Assembly (NCBI GenBank): GCA_019637445.1
Contig: JAHBVS010000002.1
Coordinates: 558,001-622,000, forward strand
Source: Gemmatimonadaceae bacterium
GTDB lineage: Bacteria > Gemmatimonadota > Gemmatimonadetes > Gemmatimonadales > Gemmatimonadaceae
DNA length: 64,000 nt
Direction: 5' to 3'
How positions within the stretch are numbered: the stretch's first letter is position 1; each line of letters begins with the position of its first letter. Below are positions 47,243-58,745 of the stretch, in pieces. The translations under genes and the position numbers were made by a program. The notes below the pieces were generated by a model. It had not been told where the DNA came from, ran no database searches, and worked only from the letters and a program-made list of their open reading frames with translations.

Positions 47243-47977
47243 CTACTTCCGACTGACCTTGAGCCGCTGCCGCACGCTGGTCACGCCGGGCACGCCCTTG
47301 GCGATGGTCACGGCGTGGGGGATCTCCTTCGACGCCCGCACGGCGCCGTGGAGCAGCACCGCGCCGTTCTCGTCGGCCTCGATCTCCACGTCGCGCTCGA
47401 CAAGTACGGGGTCGTTCACGAACGCCTCGAGCACGCGGCTGCCGATCTCGGAGACGGGTTCCTCGTCCTCGTCCGCATCGTCGTCGGCGTCCGCATCGAG
47501 GTCATCGTCGTCGTCGAGGTCGTCGTCTTCCTCCTCGTCCTCGAAGTCCTCGTCATCAAGGTCTTCTTCTTCGTCCTCGTCGTCCGAATCCTCGTCGTCG
47601 AGGTCGTCCAAGTCCTCGTCCTCGTCGTCATCATCGTCGAGGTCCTCGTCGTCCTCCAGCTCCTCTTCCTCGTAGTCCTCGTCGTACTCATCCGCATCGT
47701 CATACGCCGCGGCCGGAAGCTCCAACTCCGCCTCCTCGCGCCCTTCGGCCCAGGCCTCGCGCAGCTCCAACGCGAGGTCGACCAGAGGCCCCCACTGCGC
47801 CGCCGCCGTCTTCGCCATCGTCCGCGCGCGCCGCAGCAGCGAGCGCGCCCCCGTGCGCCGCCCGCTGAACTTCTCCGAGAGCAGGATGCCCGCGCCCACG
47901 CCCAGTGCCGTCCCGGCGACCATCCACCAGAGCCAGGCAGTTCCGTTGCGTTCCTCTTCGACTTCGATCACGCGCAT
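47243..47977 (-). CDS. Membrane-anchored BON-domain protein with very acidic linker
   Basis: 244 residues from the ATG at 47977. N-terminal helix (WLWWMVAGTALGVGAGILLSE), a short helical region, then roughly residues 90-180 consisting almost only of Asp and Glu with occasional Leu and Tyr, then a BON domain (ENGAVLLHGAVRASKEIPHAVTIAKGVPGVTSVRQRLKV). BON domains bind phospholipid surfaces. The acidic block might bind cations or keep the domain away from the membrane. Converges with the PIN gene and diverges from thrS. Confidence 0.75.
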   Translation of the reverse strand: MRVIEVEEERNGTAWLWWMVAGTALGVGAGILLSEKFSGRRTGARSLLRRARTMAKTAAAQWGPLVDLALELREAWAEGREEAELELPAAAYDDADEYDEDYEEEELEDDEDLDDDDDEDEDLDDLDDEDSDDEDEEEDLDDEDFEDEEEDDDLDDDDDLDADADDDADEDEEPVSEIGSRVLEAFVNDPVLVERDVEIEADENGAVLLHGAVRASKEIPHAVTIAKGVPGVTSVRQRLKVSRK

Positions 47978-48122
47978 CGCAGAAACTCGGGGGAAGGGTC
48001 GTGCATCGCTTGGCGAGCCCCACGGCCCGCGGCTAACTTCAACGTGACCAACTGCTTCGGCCGTGGCAAGCGCAGTCGCGCCCGGCCTCGCCTCGCACAC
48101 GCTCTCCCCCCGCTCCCACGCA

Positions 48123-50096
48123 ATGCCGCTCGTCCTGACCCTCCCTGACGGCAAGACCCGCGAGGTCGAACCGGGCACCCCGGCGCGCGACGTCGTCGCC
48201 AGCATCGGACCCGGCCTGCTCAAGGCCGCCATCGCCGTGGCCGTGGACGGGGAGATCCAGGACCTGATGACGCCCATCCGGAAAGCTGGCGCGTTCCAGG
48301 TCATCACGGAGAAGGACCCGCGCGCACTGCCGGTGCTGCGACACTCCGGCGCGCACATCCTCGCGACCGCGGTGCGCCGCCTGCGCCCGGACGCGAAGAT
48401 CGGCTTCGGCCCCGCCATCGACGACGGCTTCTACTACGACTTCGAGGTTGCGAAGCCGTTCACGCCGGAGGACCTCGAGGCCTTCGAGGCCGAGATGCAC
48501 AAGGTCGTGGCGGAGAAGTTCGGCTTCGAGCGCGCCGAGGTCACCAAGGAGCAGGCGAAGAAGGTCTTCGCCGACGATCCGCTCAAGCTGGAGCGCCTCG
48601 AGGACTTCACGGACCCCAACGAGGTCATCTCGACCTACACGGACGGGCCCTTCGTGGACCTCTGCCGCGGGCCGCACGTGCCGGACACGTCCTACGTGAA
48701 GCACTTCAAGCTGCTCTCCACCGCGGGCGCCTATTGGCGCGGCGATGAACGGCGGCAGATGCTGCAGCGCATCTACGCGACGGCCTTCTTCAAGAAGGAC
48801 GACCTCGAGCAGCATCTGCACCGGCTCTCCGAGGCGAAGAAGCGCGACCATCGCGTGCTGGGCAAGCAGCTGGACCTCTTCCAGTTCTTCCCGCAGTCGC
48901 CGGGCGCGACCTTCTGGACGCCGCGCGGCACGGTGCTCTACAACACCTTGGAAGCCTTCGTGCGCGATCGGCAGAAGGCCGACTTCCTCGAGATCAAGAC
49001 GCCGCTGCTGTTCACCAAGAAGCTGTGGGAGCAGTCGGGGCACTGGGGCAAGTACCGCGAGAACATGTTCCTCGTGCACGACAAGGAGGCGGCCGAGGCG
49101 GGCGCCAGCGCGGACGAGGCGCTGTCGATGTCGCTCAAGCCGATGAACTGTCCCTCGCACCATCTCTACTATGGCGCGAGCAAGCATTCGTATCGCGAGC
49201 TGCCGAAGCGCTACGTGACCTTCGACGTGCTGCATCGCAATGAGTTGAGCGGTGCGCTGTCCGGTCTCACGCGCGTGCGGCAGTTTGCGCAGGACGATTG
49301 CCACGTCTACCTGCGCGAGGATCAGATCGCCGAGGAGGTGCAGTTCCTCCTCGACTTCATCCTTGGGCATTACGAGACGTTCGGGCTCACCGCGCGGCTC
49401 AAGTTCGCCACGCGGCCGGAGCAGCGGATTGGTTCGGACGAGCTATGGGACCGCGCAGAAGCTGGTCTCAAGGCGGCACTCGAGAAGTCAGGTCGTCCGT
49501 ACGAGCTCAAGGAAGGCGATGGCGCCTTCTACGGCCCAAAGATCGACTTCGACGTCACCGATTCCATCGGCCGCGCCTGGCAGTTGGGCACCATCCAGCT
49601 CGACTACAACGCGCCGGAGCGATTCGACCTCAGCTACACGGGCGAGGACAACGCCGCGCATCGGCCGGTGGTCATCCATCGCGCGGTCTGTGGCAGCTTC
49701 GAGCGCTTCATCGCGATTCTGATCGAGCACTTCGCGGGCGCCTTCCCCGTGTGGCTCTCGCCCGAGCAGGTGCGCGTGCTGCCGATCTCCGACGACGTGG
49801 CGGGGTACGCCGAGCAGGTGACGGCGAAACTTCGGGCGGCCGGCATCCGTGCTGTCTGTGACGACCGCAGCGACACGTTGAACTACCGGATTCGGGACGG
49901 CGAGCTGATGAAGGTTCCTTACATGGCAGTCTGCGGAAAGCGCGAGGCCGAGGCGGGGCAGGTGGCCGTGCGCATACGCGGGGCGGGGAAGAAGCAGGAA
50001 GTGGTCTCTGTGGATGACTTCCTGGCGCGGGTGAGCGATGAGATCCGCACGCGGGCCCTGGTGCCGGCGGCGGCAGCAACGGCGGCTTCGGAGTGA
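48123..50096 (+). CDS. thrS: Threonine--tRNA ligase
   Basis: 657 residues. TGS domain at the N-terminus ([20 protein letters not shown]), editing domain with [11 protein letters not shown] and the metal-site [11 protein letters not shown], class II catalytic core ([36 protein letters not shown] type motif 2; motif 3 with [18 protein letters not shown]) and anticodon-binding domain. ATG at 48123 matches the family start; the frame is open 20 codons further up. Confidence 0.97.
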   Translation: [657 protein letters not shown]

Positions 50097-50620
50097 TGGG
50101 CGCGCAGCGAATCGCCAGGCTTTCCTGCTTCCTCGGGCTGCTGGCAGTCACGAGCGTTGCCGCACCACGCGCCATCGCCGCCCAGGAAGCCCGCCCGCAG
50201 CTCAGCGCCGGCCGCATCGCCGGTGAGCTCTTCGCCGGCACCTACGCCGGCATCGGCGGCTTTTTTATCGGCCGCTTCGCCGGCGAAGGCGTGGGCGACC
50301 TGATGGGCGTCACCTCCGAGGACACGCGTCGCCGGATGGGCTACACCGGCGGCGTCTTGGTCGCGGGCCTCGCCACGGCGGGCGCCGTGTACGGCATCGG
50401 CAACATCGGCGACCAGACGGGCGAGTTCGACGCCACCTACCTTGGCACCGGCGTGGGCTTCGTGGCCGGCTGGGCGCTTTCGCGGGCGATTCTTGGGCCG
50501 GCCGAGCGGCCGCGAACGGGGATGAGCACCGCCGCGCGCTGGGCGACGGCGAATGTGTTGGCGATGTTGCCGGCACTGGGTGCGACGATCGGGTTCAACT
50601 CGTCGCGGCGGGTGCGGTAG
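50096..50620 (+). CDS. Exported glycine-rich membrane-associated protein, unknown
   Basis: 174 residues. Signal peptide (LSCFLGLLAVTSVAAPRAIAAQ). Mature part has repeated Gly/Ala-rich hydrophobic stretches (GTYAGIGGFFIGRFAGEGVGDLMG; GGVLVAGLATAGAVYGIGNIG; GTGVGFVAGWALS) like outer-membrane or glycine-zipper proteins. Starts on the last base of thrS (TGATG). No family recognised. Confidence 0.65.
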   Translation: MGAQRIARLSCFLGLLAVTSVAAPRAIAAQEARPQLSAGRIAGELFAGTYAGIGGFFIGRFAGEGVGDLMGVTSEDTRRRMGYTGGVLVAGLATAGAVYGIGNIGDQTGEFDATYLGTGVGFVAGWALSRAILGPAERPRTGMSTAARWATANVLAMLPALGATIGFNSSRRVR

Positions 50621-50706
50621 GGCGACGCGAGGCAGCGCACCGCCGCCCCTCTTGGCAGTCGCCGCGCACACGGCGACACGGCAGGCGCCGAGCGGTAGAT
50701 TTAGGT

Positions 50707-50925
50707 ATGACCCATGACCGCTCAGGGATGACCCTGCGGGTCCTGCGCCTCGACGATCACGAGGCCTCCGCGCCGCCGCTCCCGCCAACAAGTATCGCGG
50801 CGCGCCTTCAACTGCTCGCCGAGCTCAGTGAGCAGTCCTGGAAGCTCGGCGGCAAGCCGATTCCCGACGTACAACGCGCGCAGATGACGGCCGTACTTCG
50901 GCCCCTTGGCGCGCCGCCAGTCTAG
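50707..50925 (+). CDS. Small protein upstream of a nucleotidyltransferase
   Basis: 72 residues, ATG after a TTTAGGT stretch. Contains SIAARLQLLAELSEQSWKLGGKPIP, a helical core. Two bases before the nucleotidyltransferase gene. It may be the partner in a toxin-antitoxin-like pair, as at 23.1-23.9 kb. Confidence 0.55.
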   Translation: MTHDRSGMTLRVLRLDDHEASAPPLPPTSIAARLQLLAELSEQSWKLGGKPIPDVQRAQMTAVLRPLGAPPV

Positions 50926-50927
50926 TC

Positions 50928-51383
50928 GTGAGCACCGTGCACCGCGATTTCCGCGACATCGTCGTCGAACTCATTCGCCATGAGGCGCGGTTCCTGATTG
51001 TCGGTGCGCACGCGCTTGCTGCGCACGGCGTTCCCCGGGCCACGGCCGACCTCGACATCTGGATTGAACCGACCGAGGGCAACGCGGAGCGTGTGTGGCG
51101 TGCGCTCGCCGCGTTCGGCGCCCCCGTCGAGAGCTTGGGGCTCACCAAAGCAGAGCTGAGTCGACCCGATATCGTGGCGCAGCTCGGGCTGCCGCCTGTT
51201 CGCATCGACCTGATGACCGGCCTGTCCGGCGTGCGATTCGCGGACGCGTGGCAGAATCGCGTGGAGGCCGAGTTTGACGGGGTTCGGGCCCCGTTCCTCG
51301 GCCGCAGCGATCTCGTGGTGAACAAGCGCGCGACCGGCCGTACCCGCGATCTCGCAGACCTCGAGTCGCTGGGCGAGCGCTAG
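50928..51383 (+). CDS. Nucleotidyltransferase-fold protein (DUF6036/MNT-like)
   Basis: 151 residues, GTG start. FLIVGAHALAAHGVPRATADLDIWIEPT gives the G-x-x-A, R-x-T-x-D-x-D signature of the fold; VRIDLMTGLSG carries the next Asp. C-terminal DLVVNKRATGRTRDLADLESL matches DUF6036-type proteins. Likely RNA- or protein-modifying toxin or a related stand-alone enzyme. Not closely related to the array nucleotidyltransferase beyond the fold. Confidence 0.75.
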   Translation: MSTVHRDFRDIVVELIRHEARFLIVGAHALAAHGVPRATADLDIWIEPTEGNAERVWRALAAFGAPVESLGLTKAELSRPDIVAQLGLPPVRIDLMTGLSGVRFADAWQNRVEAEFDGVRAPFLGRSDLVVNKRATGRTRDLADLESLGER

Positions 51384-51459
51384 CGCGGCAGCTAGACCGG
51401 CACCGCACGATTCGCCGGGCCCCGGGATTATCTTTCCCGAGCACTCTCAACCGACGATC

Positions 51460-52671
51460 ATGTCCGCTGACCGCACCCCTGTCATCATTTCCGCCGCCCG
51501 CACCCCAATCGGGCGCTTCCTCGGCGGCCTCGCCCCCCTCACCGCCCCCGAACTCGGCGCCATCGCCATCCGCGAGGCCGTGAAGCGTGGAAAGATCGAC
51601 GCGGCCCAGATTGGCGAAGTCATCATGGGCAATGTCCTCCAGGGTGGCGTCGGCCAGGCCCCCGCGCGCCAGGCCGCCATCAAGGCCGGCATCCCCGGCG
51701 AGGTGCCCGCCTACACGGTCAACAAGGTCTGCGGTTCCGGCCTGCAGGCGGTGATGCTGGCGGCGCAGGCCATCCGCGCGGGCGACGAGAAGCTGCTCAT
51801 CGCCGGCGGGCAGGAATCGATGAGCAACGCGCCGCACTACGTGCGCGGCATGCGCGGCGGCGTGAAGTTCGGCAACCAGGTGATGCAGGACGGCCTGATC
51901 ACGGACGGGCTCTGGTGCTCGTTCTACGACCGCCATATGGGCGGCCACGCCGAGTACACGGCGAAGAAGGCGGGCATCACGCGCGCGCGGCAGGACGAGT
52001 TCGCGCTGGCCTCGCACCAGAAGGCCGTGGCGGCCATCGAGGGCGGGAAGTTCAAGGCCGAGATCGTGCCGGTGGAGATCGGCGGCCGCAAGCCGGTGAC
52101 TATCGACACCGACGAATCGCCGCGCAAGGACACCTCCCTCGACGCGCTGGCCAAGCTGAAGCCGGCGTTCCCGAAGGACGCGCCGAAGGACATGAAGCCC
52201 GAGGAGCTCACGGTCACGGCGGGCAATGCGCCTGGGCTCAATGACGGTGCAGCTGCGGTGGTGGTGGCCAGCGAGGCCTACGCCAAGGCCAACGGCCTGC
52301 CAATCCTCGCGCGCATCACGGGCTACGCCTCGGGCGGCGGCGATCCGCAGGACCTGTTCTTCGCACCCATCGTGGCGGTGCAGAACCTGATGAAGAAGAC
52401 CGGCGCCAAGATCGGCGATTACGACCTGATCGAGGCCAACGAGGCTTTCGCCTCGCAGTCGCTGGCCGACGGCGATGGGCTGGGCTGGGACTGGGATCGC
52501 GTGAACGTGAACGGCGGCGCAATCGCGCTGGGCCATCCGATCGGCGCCAGCGGTGCGCGCGTGCTCGTGACGCTGCTGCACGCGCTGGCGGCGCAGGGCA
52601 AGCGCACGGGGATGGCAACGCTCTGCCTCGGCGGTGGCAATGCCGTGGCGCTGAGTGTGGAGCGGGTCTAG
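51460..52671 (+). CDS. Acetyl-CoA C-acetyltransferase (thiolase)
   Basis: 403 residues. Condenses or cleaves acetoacetyl-CoA/3-ketoacyl-CoA. Catalytic Cys in [22 protein letters not shown] loop, His in [10 protein letters not shown] and second Cys in [10 protein letters not shown]. Type II biosynthetic/degradative thiolase. With the hydroxyacyl-CoA dehydrogenase and acyl-CoA dehydrogenase that follow it forms a short-chain acyl-CoA module. Preceded by a possible leader ending in CGACGATC. Confidence 0.95.
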   Translation: MSADRTPVIISAARTPIGRFLGGLAPLTAPELGAIAIREAVKRGKIDAAQIGEVIMGNVLQGGVGQAPARQAAIKAGIPGEVPAYTVNKVCGSGLQAVMLAAQAIRAGDEKLLIAGGQESMSNAPHYVRGMRGGVKFGNQVMQDGLITDGLWCSFYDRHMGGHAEYTAKKAGITRARQDEFALASHQKAVAAIEGGKFKAEIVPVEIGGRKPVTIDTDESPRKDTSLDALAKLKPAFPKDAPKDMKPEELTVTAGNAPGLNDGAAAVVVASEAYAKANGLPILARITGYASGGGDPQDLFFAPIVAVQNLMKKTGAKIGDYDLIEANEAFASQSLADGDGLGWDWDRVNVNGGAIALGHPIGASGARVLVTLLHALAAQGKRTGMATLCLGGGNAVALSVERV

Positions 52672-52692
52672 GCGCCAGTCAGCGGAGACAGC

Positions 52693-53559
52693 TTGAGGGA
52701 AGGCGCGAGCGCGTCAGACGTGGTCTTGCGAATGGCCGGCCGGCTTGCCGCGCTGGCTGGCTTCGCGTTGGTCGCCATCTTCGTGCTCGGCATCGCGCTG
52801 AAGCCGGCATTGCCCGACGGACTTCCGGCCGGCCGTGATGGCCGCATCCTGCTGCTGTTCCTGGTCGCCATCGCGCTGTTGATCGCGCACGCGGCCGTGG
52901 TGCTGCTCTTTGATCGCGGGCGATTCGAGGTCGTCGGGTTTGGTCGCTACGCCATCGCCCCACTGGCGCTTCTCGGCGGTCCGGCGATCGGCCTCGTGGC
53001 GGCTGCGCTGCCGATCGCGATCGCAGTTGGGTTGGCCTACGCCGACTTCCAGGCCGTCGACACGGCGCGCGTGGCGGCGGCCGGCGAACTCTGGTCGATT
53101 GTCGCCGCGGCGACGCTGGTGGAGACGCTGGCCTTCCGCGGCTACTTCCAAGGCCTGCTCGAACAGCAGGTGCCGCGAGTCGTCGCCGTGCTCGTGCCGG
53201 CGCTGGTTGCCACGGTCTACCGCTTCTGGGCGCAGGACCACACGTGGATCGGCCTGACGGCCGTGCTCGCGACGGGCCTGCTGCTGGGCAGCGTGCGTCT
53301 GAGGACGCAGAGCCTGCCCGCCGCTTGGCTCTGCCAACTCGCCGTGACGATTCCCGTGGTGACGCTCTCGAGTGGCGAGCTGGCCGAGCTGGTATTTGGC
53401 GTGGGAGCCGGCAGTTCGGTGCAGTTGGTGCTCAGTGGCCCGGAACTCCTGACTGGCGGCGCGCTTGGCATCGCTGGCGGGGCACTGACTGCGGCCGTGG
53501 CGTTGCTGCTGGCGCTGGCGATCTGGCCGCGCAAGTCGCGAGCGGCCTCGCAGCGCTAG
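52693..53559 (+). CDS. CPBP-type intramembrane protein (CAAX protease-like) with altered motif
   Basis: 288 residues from a TTG at 52693 behind GGAG (an ATG at 52732 is possible). Seven to eight hydrophobic segments. VETLAFRGYFQGLLEQ resembles the EExxxR motif of CPBP/ABI proteases but has Thr at the second Glu; FWAQDHTWIGL could carry the His of the second motif. Catalytic competence is doubtful. Lies between thiolase and hydroxybutyryl-CoA dehydrogenase without obvious link. Confidence 0.6.
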   Translation: MREGASASDVVLRMAGRLAALAGFALVAIFVLGIALKPALPDGLPAGRDGRILLLFLVAIALLIAHAAVVLLFDRGRFEVVGFGRYAIAPLALLGGPAIGLVAAALPIAIAVGLAYADFQAVDTARVAAAGELWSIVAAATLVETLAFRGYFQGLLEQQVPRVVAVLVPALVATVYRFWAQDHTWIGLTAVLATGLLLGSVRLRTQSLPAAWLCQLAVTIPVVTLSSGELAELVFGVGAGSSVQLVLSGPELLTGGALGIAGGALTAAVALLLALAIWPRKSRAASQR

Positions 53560-53646
53560 GCGCGAACCCGACGGTCGCGGGCAGGCCTCATCCGGGCGCT
53601 GACCCCGCATCCCCCGGCCCCTTGGCTCAGGGGTTATTTTGATAGG

Positions 53647-54507
<861 letters not shown>

Positions 54508-54509
54508 AG

Positions 54510-55709
54510 GTGGGGACGACGTTGACAGCTTCCGGCGAGGCGCTCACTTACCGCGGCATCGTCTCGCTGACGGAGGAGCAGCTCGCCATCGTCGAGACGG
54601 CCCGCGCCTTTGCCGACGAGCACCTGCGGCCATTCTCCGCGCAGTGGGACCGCGACTCGCACTTCGATCCCACACTGATCACGAAGCTCGGCGAACTCGG
54701 CTTCCTCGGCATGCTGCTGCCCGAGGAGTACGGCGGACTGGGGCTGGACCTGCGCACCTACCTGCTGGCGCTCGAGGAGATCGCCAAGGCCGATGCGAGC
54801 GCCGCGGTGCTGATGTCCGTGCACAACTCGCTGCCGACGCAGATGATCCTGCACTTCGGCAACGAGCAGCAGAAGCAGCGCTTCCTGCCCAAGCTGGCGC
54901 AGGGCGAACTGCTCGGCGTGTTCGCGCTCTCCGAGCCGGACGCCGGCTCCGACGCCGCCAACATGCGCGCGCAGGCGGTGCGCGACGGCGACGACTGGAT
55001 CCTCAACGGCACGAAGGCCTGGATCTCCGGTGGCACGCACACCGGGGTCTGCGTCGCGATGGTGCGCACCGACAGCCCGGATGCCCGCAAGGGCGCCAAG
55101 GGCATCTCCGCCTTCCTCATCACGCCGGACCTGCCGGGCTTCAGCGTGGGCAAGAAGGAGGACAAGATGGGCCTCCGCGCCTCGCCCACGGTGCAGTTGC
55201 GCTTCGACAACATGCGCGTGCCCGGCGATCGCCTGCTCGGCGAGGAAGGGCAGGGCTTCATCTACGCACTGCAGTCGCTGGTGCACGGCCGCCTGGGCAT
55301 CTCCGCGCAGGCCATCGGCATCGCGCAGGCGGCCTTCGACGCCTCGGTGGCCTACGCCAACGAGCGCAAGCAGTTCGGCAAGCCCATCGCCGAGTTCCAG
55401 GCGATCCAGTTCAAGCTCGCCGATATGGCCACGCGCATCACGGCGGCACGCTCGTTGCTGCACTCGACGGCACTCGCCGAGGACGCGCTTGTCGCCGGCT
55501 ATCCGGAAGCCTCGATGTGCAAGCTCTTCGCCTCCGAGACCGCGATGTGGGTCACGACGCAGGCGATCCAGATCTTCGGCGGATACGGCTACGTGAAGGA
55601 GTATCCGGTGGAGCGGTACTTCAGGGATGCAAAGGTGACCGAGATCTACGAGGGCACCTCTGAGATTCAGCGGCTCGTTATTGGTAGGGCGGTGACGAGG
55701 AAGACGTAG
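54510..55709 (+). CDS. Acyl-CoA dehydrogenase, short-chain type
   Basis: 399 residues, GTG start 2 bases after the previous stop. FAD enzyme: [15 protein letters not shown] and [13 protein letters not shown] segments; C-terminal [33 protein letters not shown] with the catalytic Glu in IYEGTSEIQ. Butyryl-CoA type dehydrogenases share this position. With the preceding two genes it indicates butyrate/short-chain beta-oxidation. Confidence 0.95.
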   Translation: MGTTLTASGEALTYRGIVSLTEEQLAIVETARAFADEHLRPFSAQWDRDSHFDPTLITKLGELGFLGMLLPEEYGGLGLDLRTYLLALEEIAKADASAAVLMSVHNSLPTQMILHFGNEQQKQRFLPKLAQGELLGVFALSEPDAGSDAANMRAQAVRDGDDWILNGTKAWISGGTHTGVCVAMVRTDSPDARKGAKGISAFLITPDLPGFSVGKKEDKMGLRASPTVQLRFDNMRVPGDRLLGEEGQGFIYALQSLVHGRLGISAQAIGIAQAAFDASVAYANERKQFGKPIAEFQAIQFKLADMATRITAARSLLHSTALAEDALVAGYPEASMCKLFASETAMWVTTQAIQIFGGYGYVKEYPVERYFRDAKVTEIYEGTSEIQRLVIGRAVTRKT

Positions 55710-55828
55710 GACGGAGGACGAAGGACGGAAGCAATGGCACCGTGCTTCCGGATTCGCGCTCCGATTCTGCATCCTCCACCGCATCCAGCAGTTCCGCTTT
55801 CGTCCTTCGTCCTTCGTCTTTCGTCTTC
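55708..55828. repeat. Seven-base periodic repeats flanking a 68-base spacer, before the dehydrogenase gene
   Basis: AGGACGG, AGGACGA, AGGACGG at 55708-55728, starting on the acyl-CoA dehydrogenase stop; then CGTCCTT, CGTCCTT, CGTCTTT, CGTCTTC at 55801-55828, the inverted complement. The two arms can pair into a long hairpin. The second arm ends 8 bases before the next ATG. Confidence 0.7.
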
Positions 55829-55836
55829 TCAACCGA

Positions 55837-56913
55837 ATGAAACTCTTCGAGACCATCGCCGCCCTCGGCCACGAACAACTGGTGATTTGCGCGGATGAAG
55901 GCGCCGGCTACCGCGGCATCATCGCCATCCACGACACCACGCTCGGCCCCGCGCTCGGCGGCACGCGCTTCTGGAACTACGCCTCCGACGAGGAAGCCAT
56001 CGTCGACGCCCTGCGCCTCGCGCGCGGCATGACGTACAAGAACGCGGTCGCTGGCCTCAACCTCGGCGGCGGCAAGTCGGTCATCATCGGCGACAACCGC
56101 ACCACGAACCGCGAGATGATCTTCCGCGCGCACGGACGCTTCGTCGAGTCGCTGGGCGGGCGCTACGTCACGGCCGAGGACGTCGGCACCAGCACGTCCG
56201 ACATGGACTACGTGCACATGGAGACCGACTACGTCGCGGGTCTCGCCAACAAGTCGGGCGACCCGTCGCCCGTCACCGCGCACGGTGTCTTCCGCGCCAT
56301 CCAGGCCTCGGCCAAGCAGCGCTGGGGCTCGTCCTCGCTCGAGGGCAAGACCATCACGGTGCAGGGCCTCGGCAACGTCGGCTACTACCTCTCGCGCGAA
56401 CTGCACGAGGCGGGCGCCAAGCTCATCGTCACCGACATCCGCCCGGAGCGCGTGCAGAAGGTCGTGGACGAGTTCGGCGCCAAGGCCGTCGACGGCAAGG
56501 AGATCTTCAGCGCCAAGGCCGACATCTTCGCGCCCTGCGCCCTCGGCGCGATCATCAACGACGAGACCATCCCGCAGCTCAAGGTGGAGATCGTGTGCGG
56601 CGGCGCCAACAACCAGCTGCACGAGCCGGACAAGCACGGCCCGGCGCTGGCCAAGCGCGACATCATGTACGCGCCTGATTTCGTAGCCAACGCCGGCGGC
56701 GTGATCAACGTCTACGGCGAGGTCGCTGGCTGGACGCGCGAGCGTGCGCTGCGCAAGGCCGACGAGATCTACGACACCATCCTCGGCGTCTATCACATTG
56801 GCAAGGAAGAGGGCCTGCTCAGCTACGACGCGGCCGACAAGCTCGCCGAGCGGCGCATCGCCGCGGTGCACGGGATGGTGCGCACTTGGCCGCAGTGGCC
56901 GCGGAAGAGCTGA
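55837..56913 (+). CDS. Glu/Leu/Phe/Val dehydrogenase (leucine-dehydrogenase-like)
   Basis: 358 residues. Oxidative deamination of branched-chain amino acids with NAD. Visible: [43 protein letters not shown] with the catalytic Lys (TYKNA) and [15 protein letters not shown]-binding GLGNVGYYL and the ending [12 protein letters not shown]. Size fits leucine or valine dehydrogenase rather than glutamate dehydrogenase (~420). Substrate not settled by sequence alone. Confidence 0.92.
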   Translation: MKLFETIAALGHEQLVICADEGAGYRGIIAIHDTTLGPALGGTRFWNYASDEEAIVDALRLARGMTYKNAVAGLNLGGGKSVIIGDNRTTNREMIFRAHGRFVESLGGRYVTAEDVGTSTSDMDYVHMETDYVAGLANKSGDPSPVTAHGVFRAIQASAKQRWGSSSLEGKTITVQGLGNVGYYLSRELHEAGAKLIVTDIRPERVQKVVDEFGAKAVDGKEIFSAKADIFAPCALGAIINDETIPQLKVEIVCGGANNQLHEPDKHGPALAKRDIMYAPDFVANAGGVINVYGEVAGWTRERALRKADEIYDTILGVYHIGKEEGLLSYDAADKLAERRIAAVHGMVRTWPQWPRKS

Positions 56914-56915
56914 AC

Positions 56916-57434
56916 GTGGCCGAGCGCATCCCCATCGCCTCGGACCACGCGGGGTTCGAGATGAAAGAGCATCTCCGTCGCGCGTTGACGGAGATGGGCT
57001 ACGACGTGGAGGACCTCGGCACGCACTCGCCGGCCTCCACCGACTATCCCGACTACGCGCACCCGCTGGCCGAGCAGGTGGAGCAGGGCAAGGCCAAGCG
57101 CGGCGTGTTGCTCTGTGGGACGGGCCTGGGGATGAGCTACGCGGCGAACCGTCATCCCGGCGTGCGCGCCGCGGTGGTGTGGACGCCGGAGATCGCCTCG
57201 CTCGCGCGCAAGCACAACGACGCGAACGTGCTCGTGCTGCCGGCGCGCTTCGTGAGCGAGGAGGATGGCGTGGCCATCCTCAAGACCTGGTTGGACACGG
57301 AGTTTGAAGGCGGCCGCCACGGTCGTCGCGTGGAGAAGATCGAGGCAACGGGACACGCGGAGGCAGCGGGCGCGCAGAGCGCGTCGGCATCGCCGACGCA
57401 GCGAGACGCGAAGACTTCATCGGAGGCGAAGTGA
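56916..57434 (+). CDS. rpiB: Ribose-5-phosphate isomerase B
   Basis: 172 residues from a GTG at 56916 behind GGAAGAG. Pentose phosphate pathway. [33 protein letters not shown], the catalytic Cys region [24 protein letters not shown] and [16 protein letters not shown] identify RpiB. A ~35-residue polar tail ([19 protein letters not shown]) is longer than usual and looks unstructured. The frame is open to a TTG at 56886. Overlaps glyA by 4 bases. Confidence 0.93.
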   Translation: MAERIPIASDHAGFEMKEHLRRALTEMGYDVEDLGTHSPASTDYPDYAHPLAEQVEQGKAKRGVLLCGTGLGMSYAANRHPGVRAAVVWTPEIASLARKHNDANVLVLPARFVSEEDGVAILKTWLDTEFEGGRHGRRVEKIEATGHAEAAGAQSASASPTQRDAKTSSEAK

Positions 57435-58708
57435 AGCCAGGCTGGCAGAACTGGGACCGCCGCCTGCCGGGCGCGGCCCTGCAAGGCACCGACCCCGAGA
57501 TCGCCGCGCTCGTCGCCGAGGAGACCAAGCGACAGAGCGAAGGCCTCGAACTCATCGCCAGCGAGAACTTCGTCTCGCCGGCCGTGCTCGAGGCGATGGG
57601 CTCCTCGCTGACCAACAAGTACGCCGAGGGCCTGCCGGGCAGGCGCTACTACGGCGGCTGCGAGGTGGTGGACAAGGTCGAGCAGTTGGCCATCGATCGC
57701 GCCAAGCAACTCTTCGGCGCCGACCACGCCAACGTGCAGCCGCACAGCGGCGCGACGGCCAACGCCGCCGTCTACCTCGCCTTCCTCAAGCCCGGCGACA
57801 CGGTGATGGGCCTCGACCTCTCGCAGGGCGGGCACCTCACGCACGGCTCCCCCGTGAACTTCTCGGGGCTGAACTACAACGCCGTGCACTACGGCGTGAA
57901 CGATGAAGGCCTCATCGACTACGCCGCGATGCGTGAGACGGCGCGCAAGGAGAAGCCCAAGCTCATCATCGCCGGCTACAGCGCCTACTCGCGCGTGCTC
58001 GACTACGAGCAGTTCGCCGCCGCGGCCAAGGAAGTCGGCGCGATCTTCATGGTCGACATGGCGCACTTCGCCGGCCTCGCCGCGACGGGCGTGTACCCGA
58101 GCCCGGTCCCGCACGCCGACGTCGTCACCACCACCACGCACAAGACGCTGCGCGGCCCGCGCGGCGGACTCATCCTCTGCAAGGCCGAACACGCCAAGGC
58201 CATCGACAAGGCGATGTTCCCCGGCACGCAGGGCGGCCCGCTCGAGCACGTGATCGCAGCGAAAGCCGTCGCCTTCCGCGAGGCGCTGCAGCCCTCGTTC
58301 AAGGACTACTGCCGCCAGGTCGTGCTCAACGCGCAGGCCCTGGCCGCCGCGCTGATCGCGCACGGCGTGCACGTCGTCTCCGGCGGCACCGACAACCACC
58401 TGATGCTCTGCGACCTGCGCACGCGCAGCGCCGAGCTCACGGGCAAGGTCGCCGAGCAGGCGCTGGACCGCGCCGGCATCACGGTGAACAAGAACACCGT
58501 GCCGAAGGAGACGCAGTCGCCCTTCGTGACCAGCGGCATCCGCATCGGCACGCCCGCCGTCACCACGCGCGGGATGAAGGAGCGCGAGATGAAGGAGATC
58601 GCCTCGCTCATCGACCGCGTCCTCTCCGCACCCGACGATGCCAGCGTGACGGAAGCCGTGCGCAAGGACGTGCACGCGCTCACCCAGGATTTCCCGCTGT
58701 ACATTTGA
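57431..58708 (+). CDS. glyA: Serine hydroxymethyltransferase
   Basis: 425 residues, GTG start in a GTGA overlap with rpiB. Converts serine and THF to glycine and methylene-THF. [57 protein letters not shown], and the PLP lysine in [14 protein letters not shown]. Full family length. Confidence 0.97.
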   Translation: MKPGWQNWDRRLPGAALQGTDPEIAALVAEETKRQSEGLELIASENFVSPAVLEAMGSSLTNKYAEGLPGRRYYGGCEVVDKVEQLAIDRAKQLFGADHANVQPHSGATANAAVYLAFLKPGDTVMGLDLSQGGHLTHGSPVNFSGLNYNAVHYGVNDEGLIDYAAMRETARKEKPKLIIAGYSAYSRVLDYEQFAAAAKEVGAIFMVDMAHFAGLAATGVYPSPVPHADVVTTTTHKTLRGPRGGLILCKAEHAKAIDKAMFPGTQGGPLEHVIAAKAVAFREALQPSFKDYCRQVVLNAQALAAALIAHGVHVVSGGTDNHLMLCDLRTRSAELTGKVAEQALDRAGITVNKNTVPKETQSPFVTSGIRIGTPAVTTRGMKEREMKEIASLIDRVLSAPDDASVTEAVRKDVHALTQDFPLYI

Positions 58709-58745
58709 CGGCCATGCATCGCTCCATCACTCACCGCCGCTCAAT

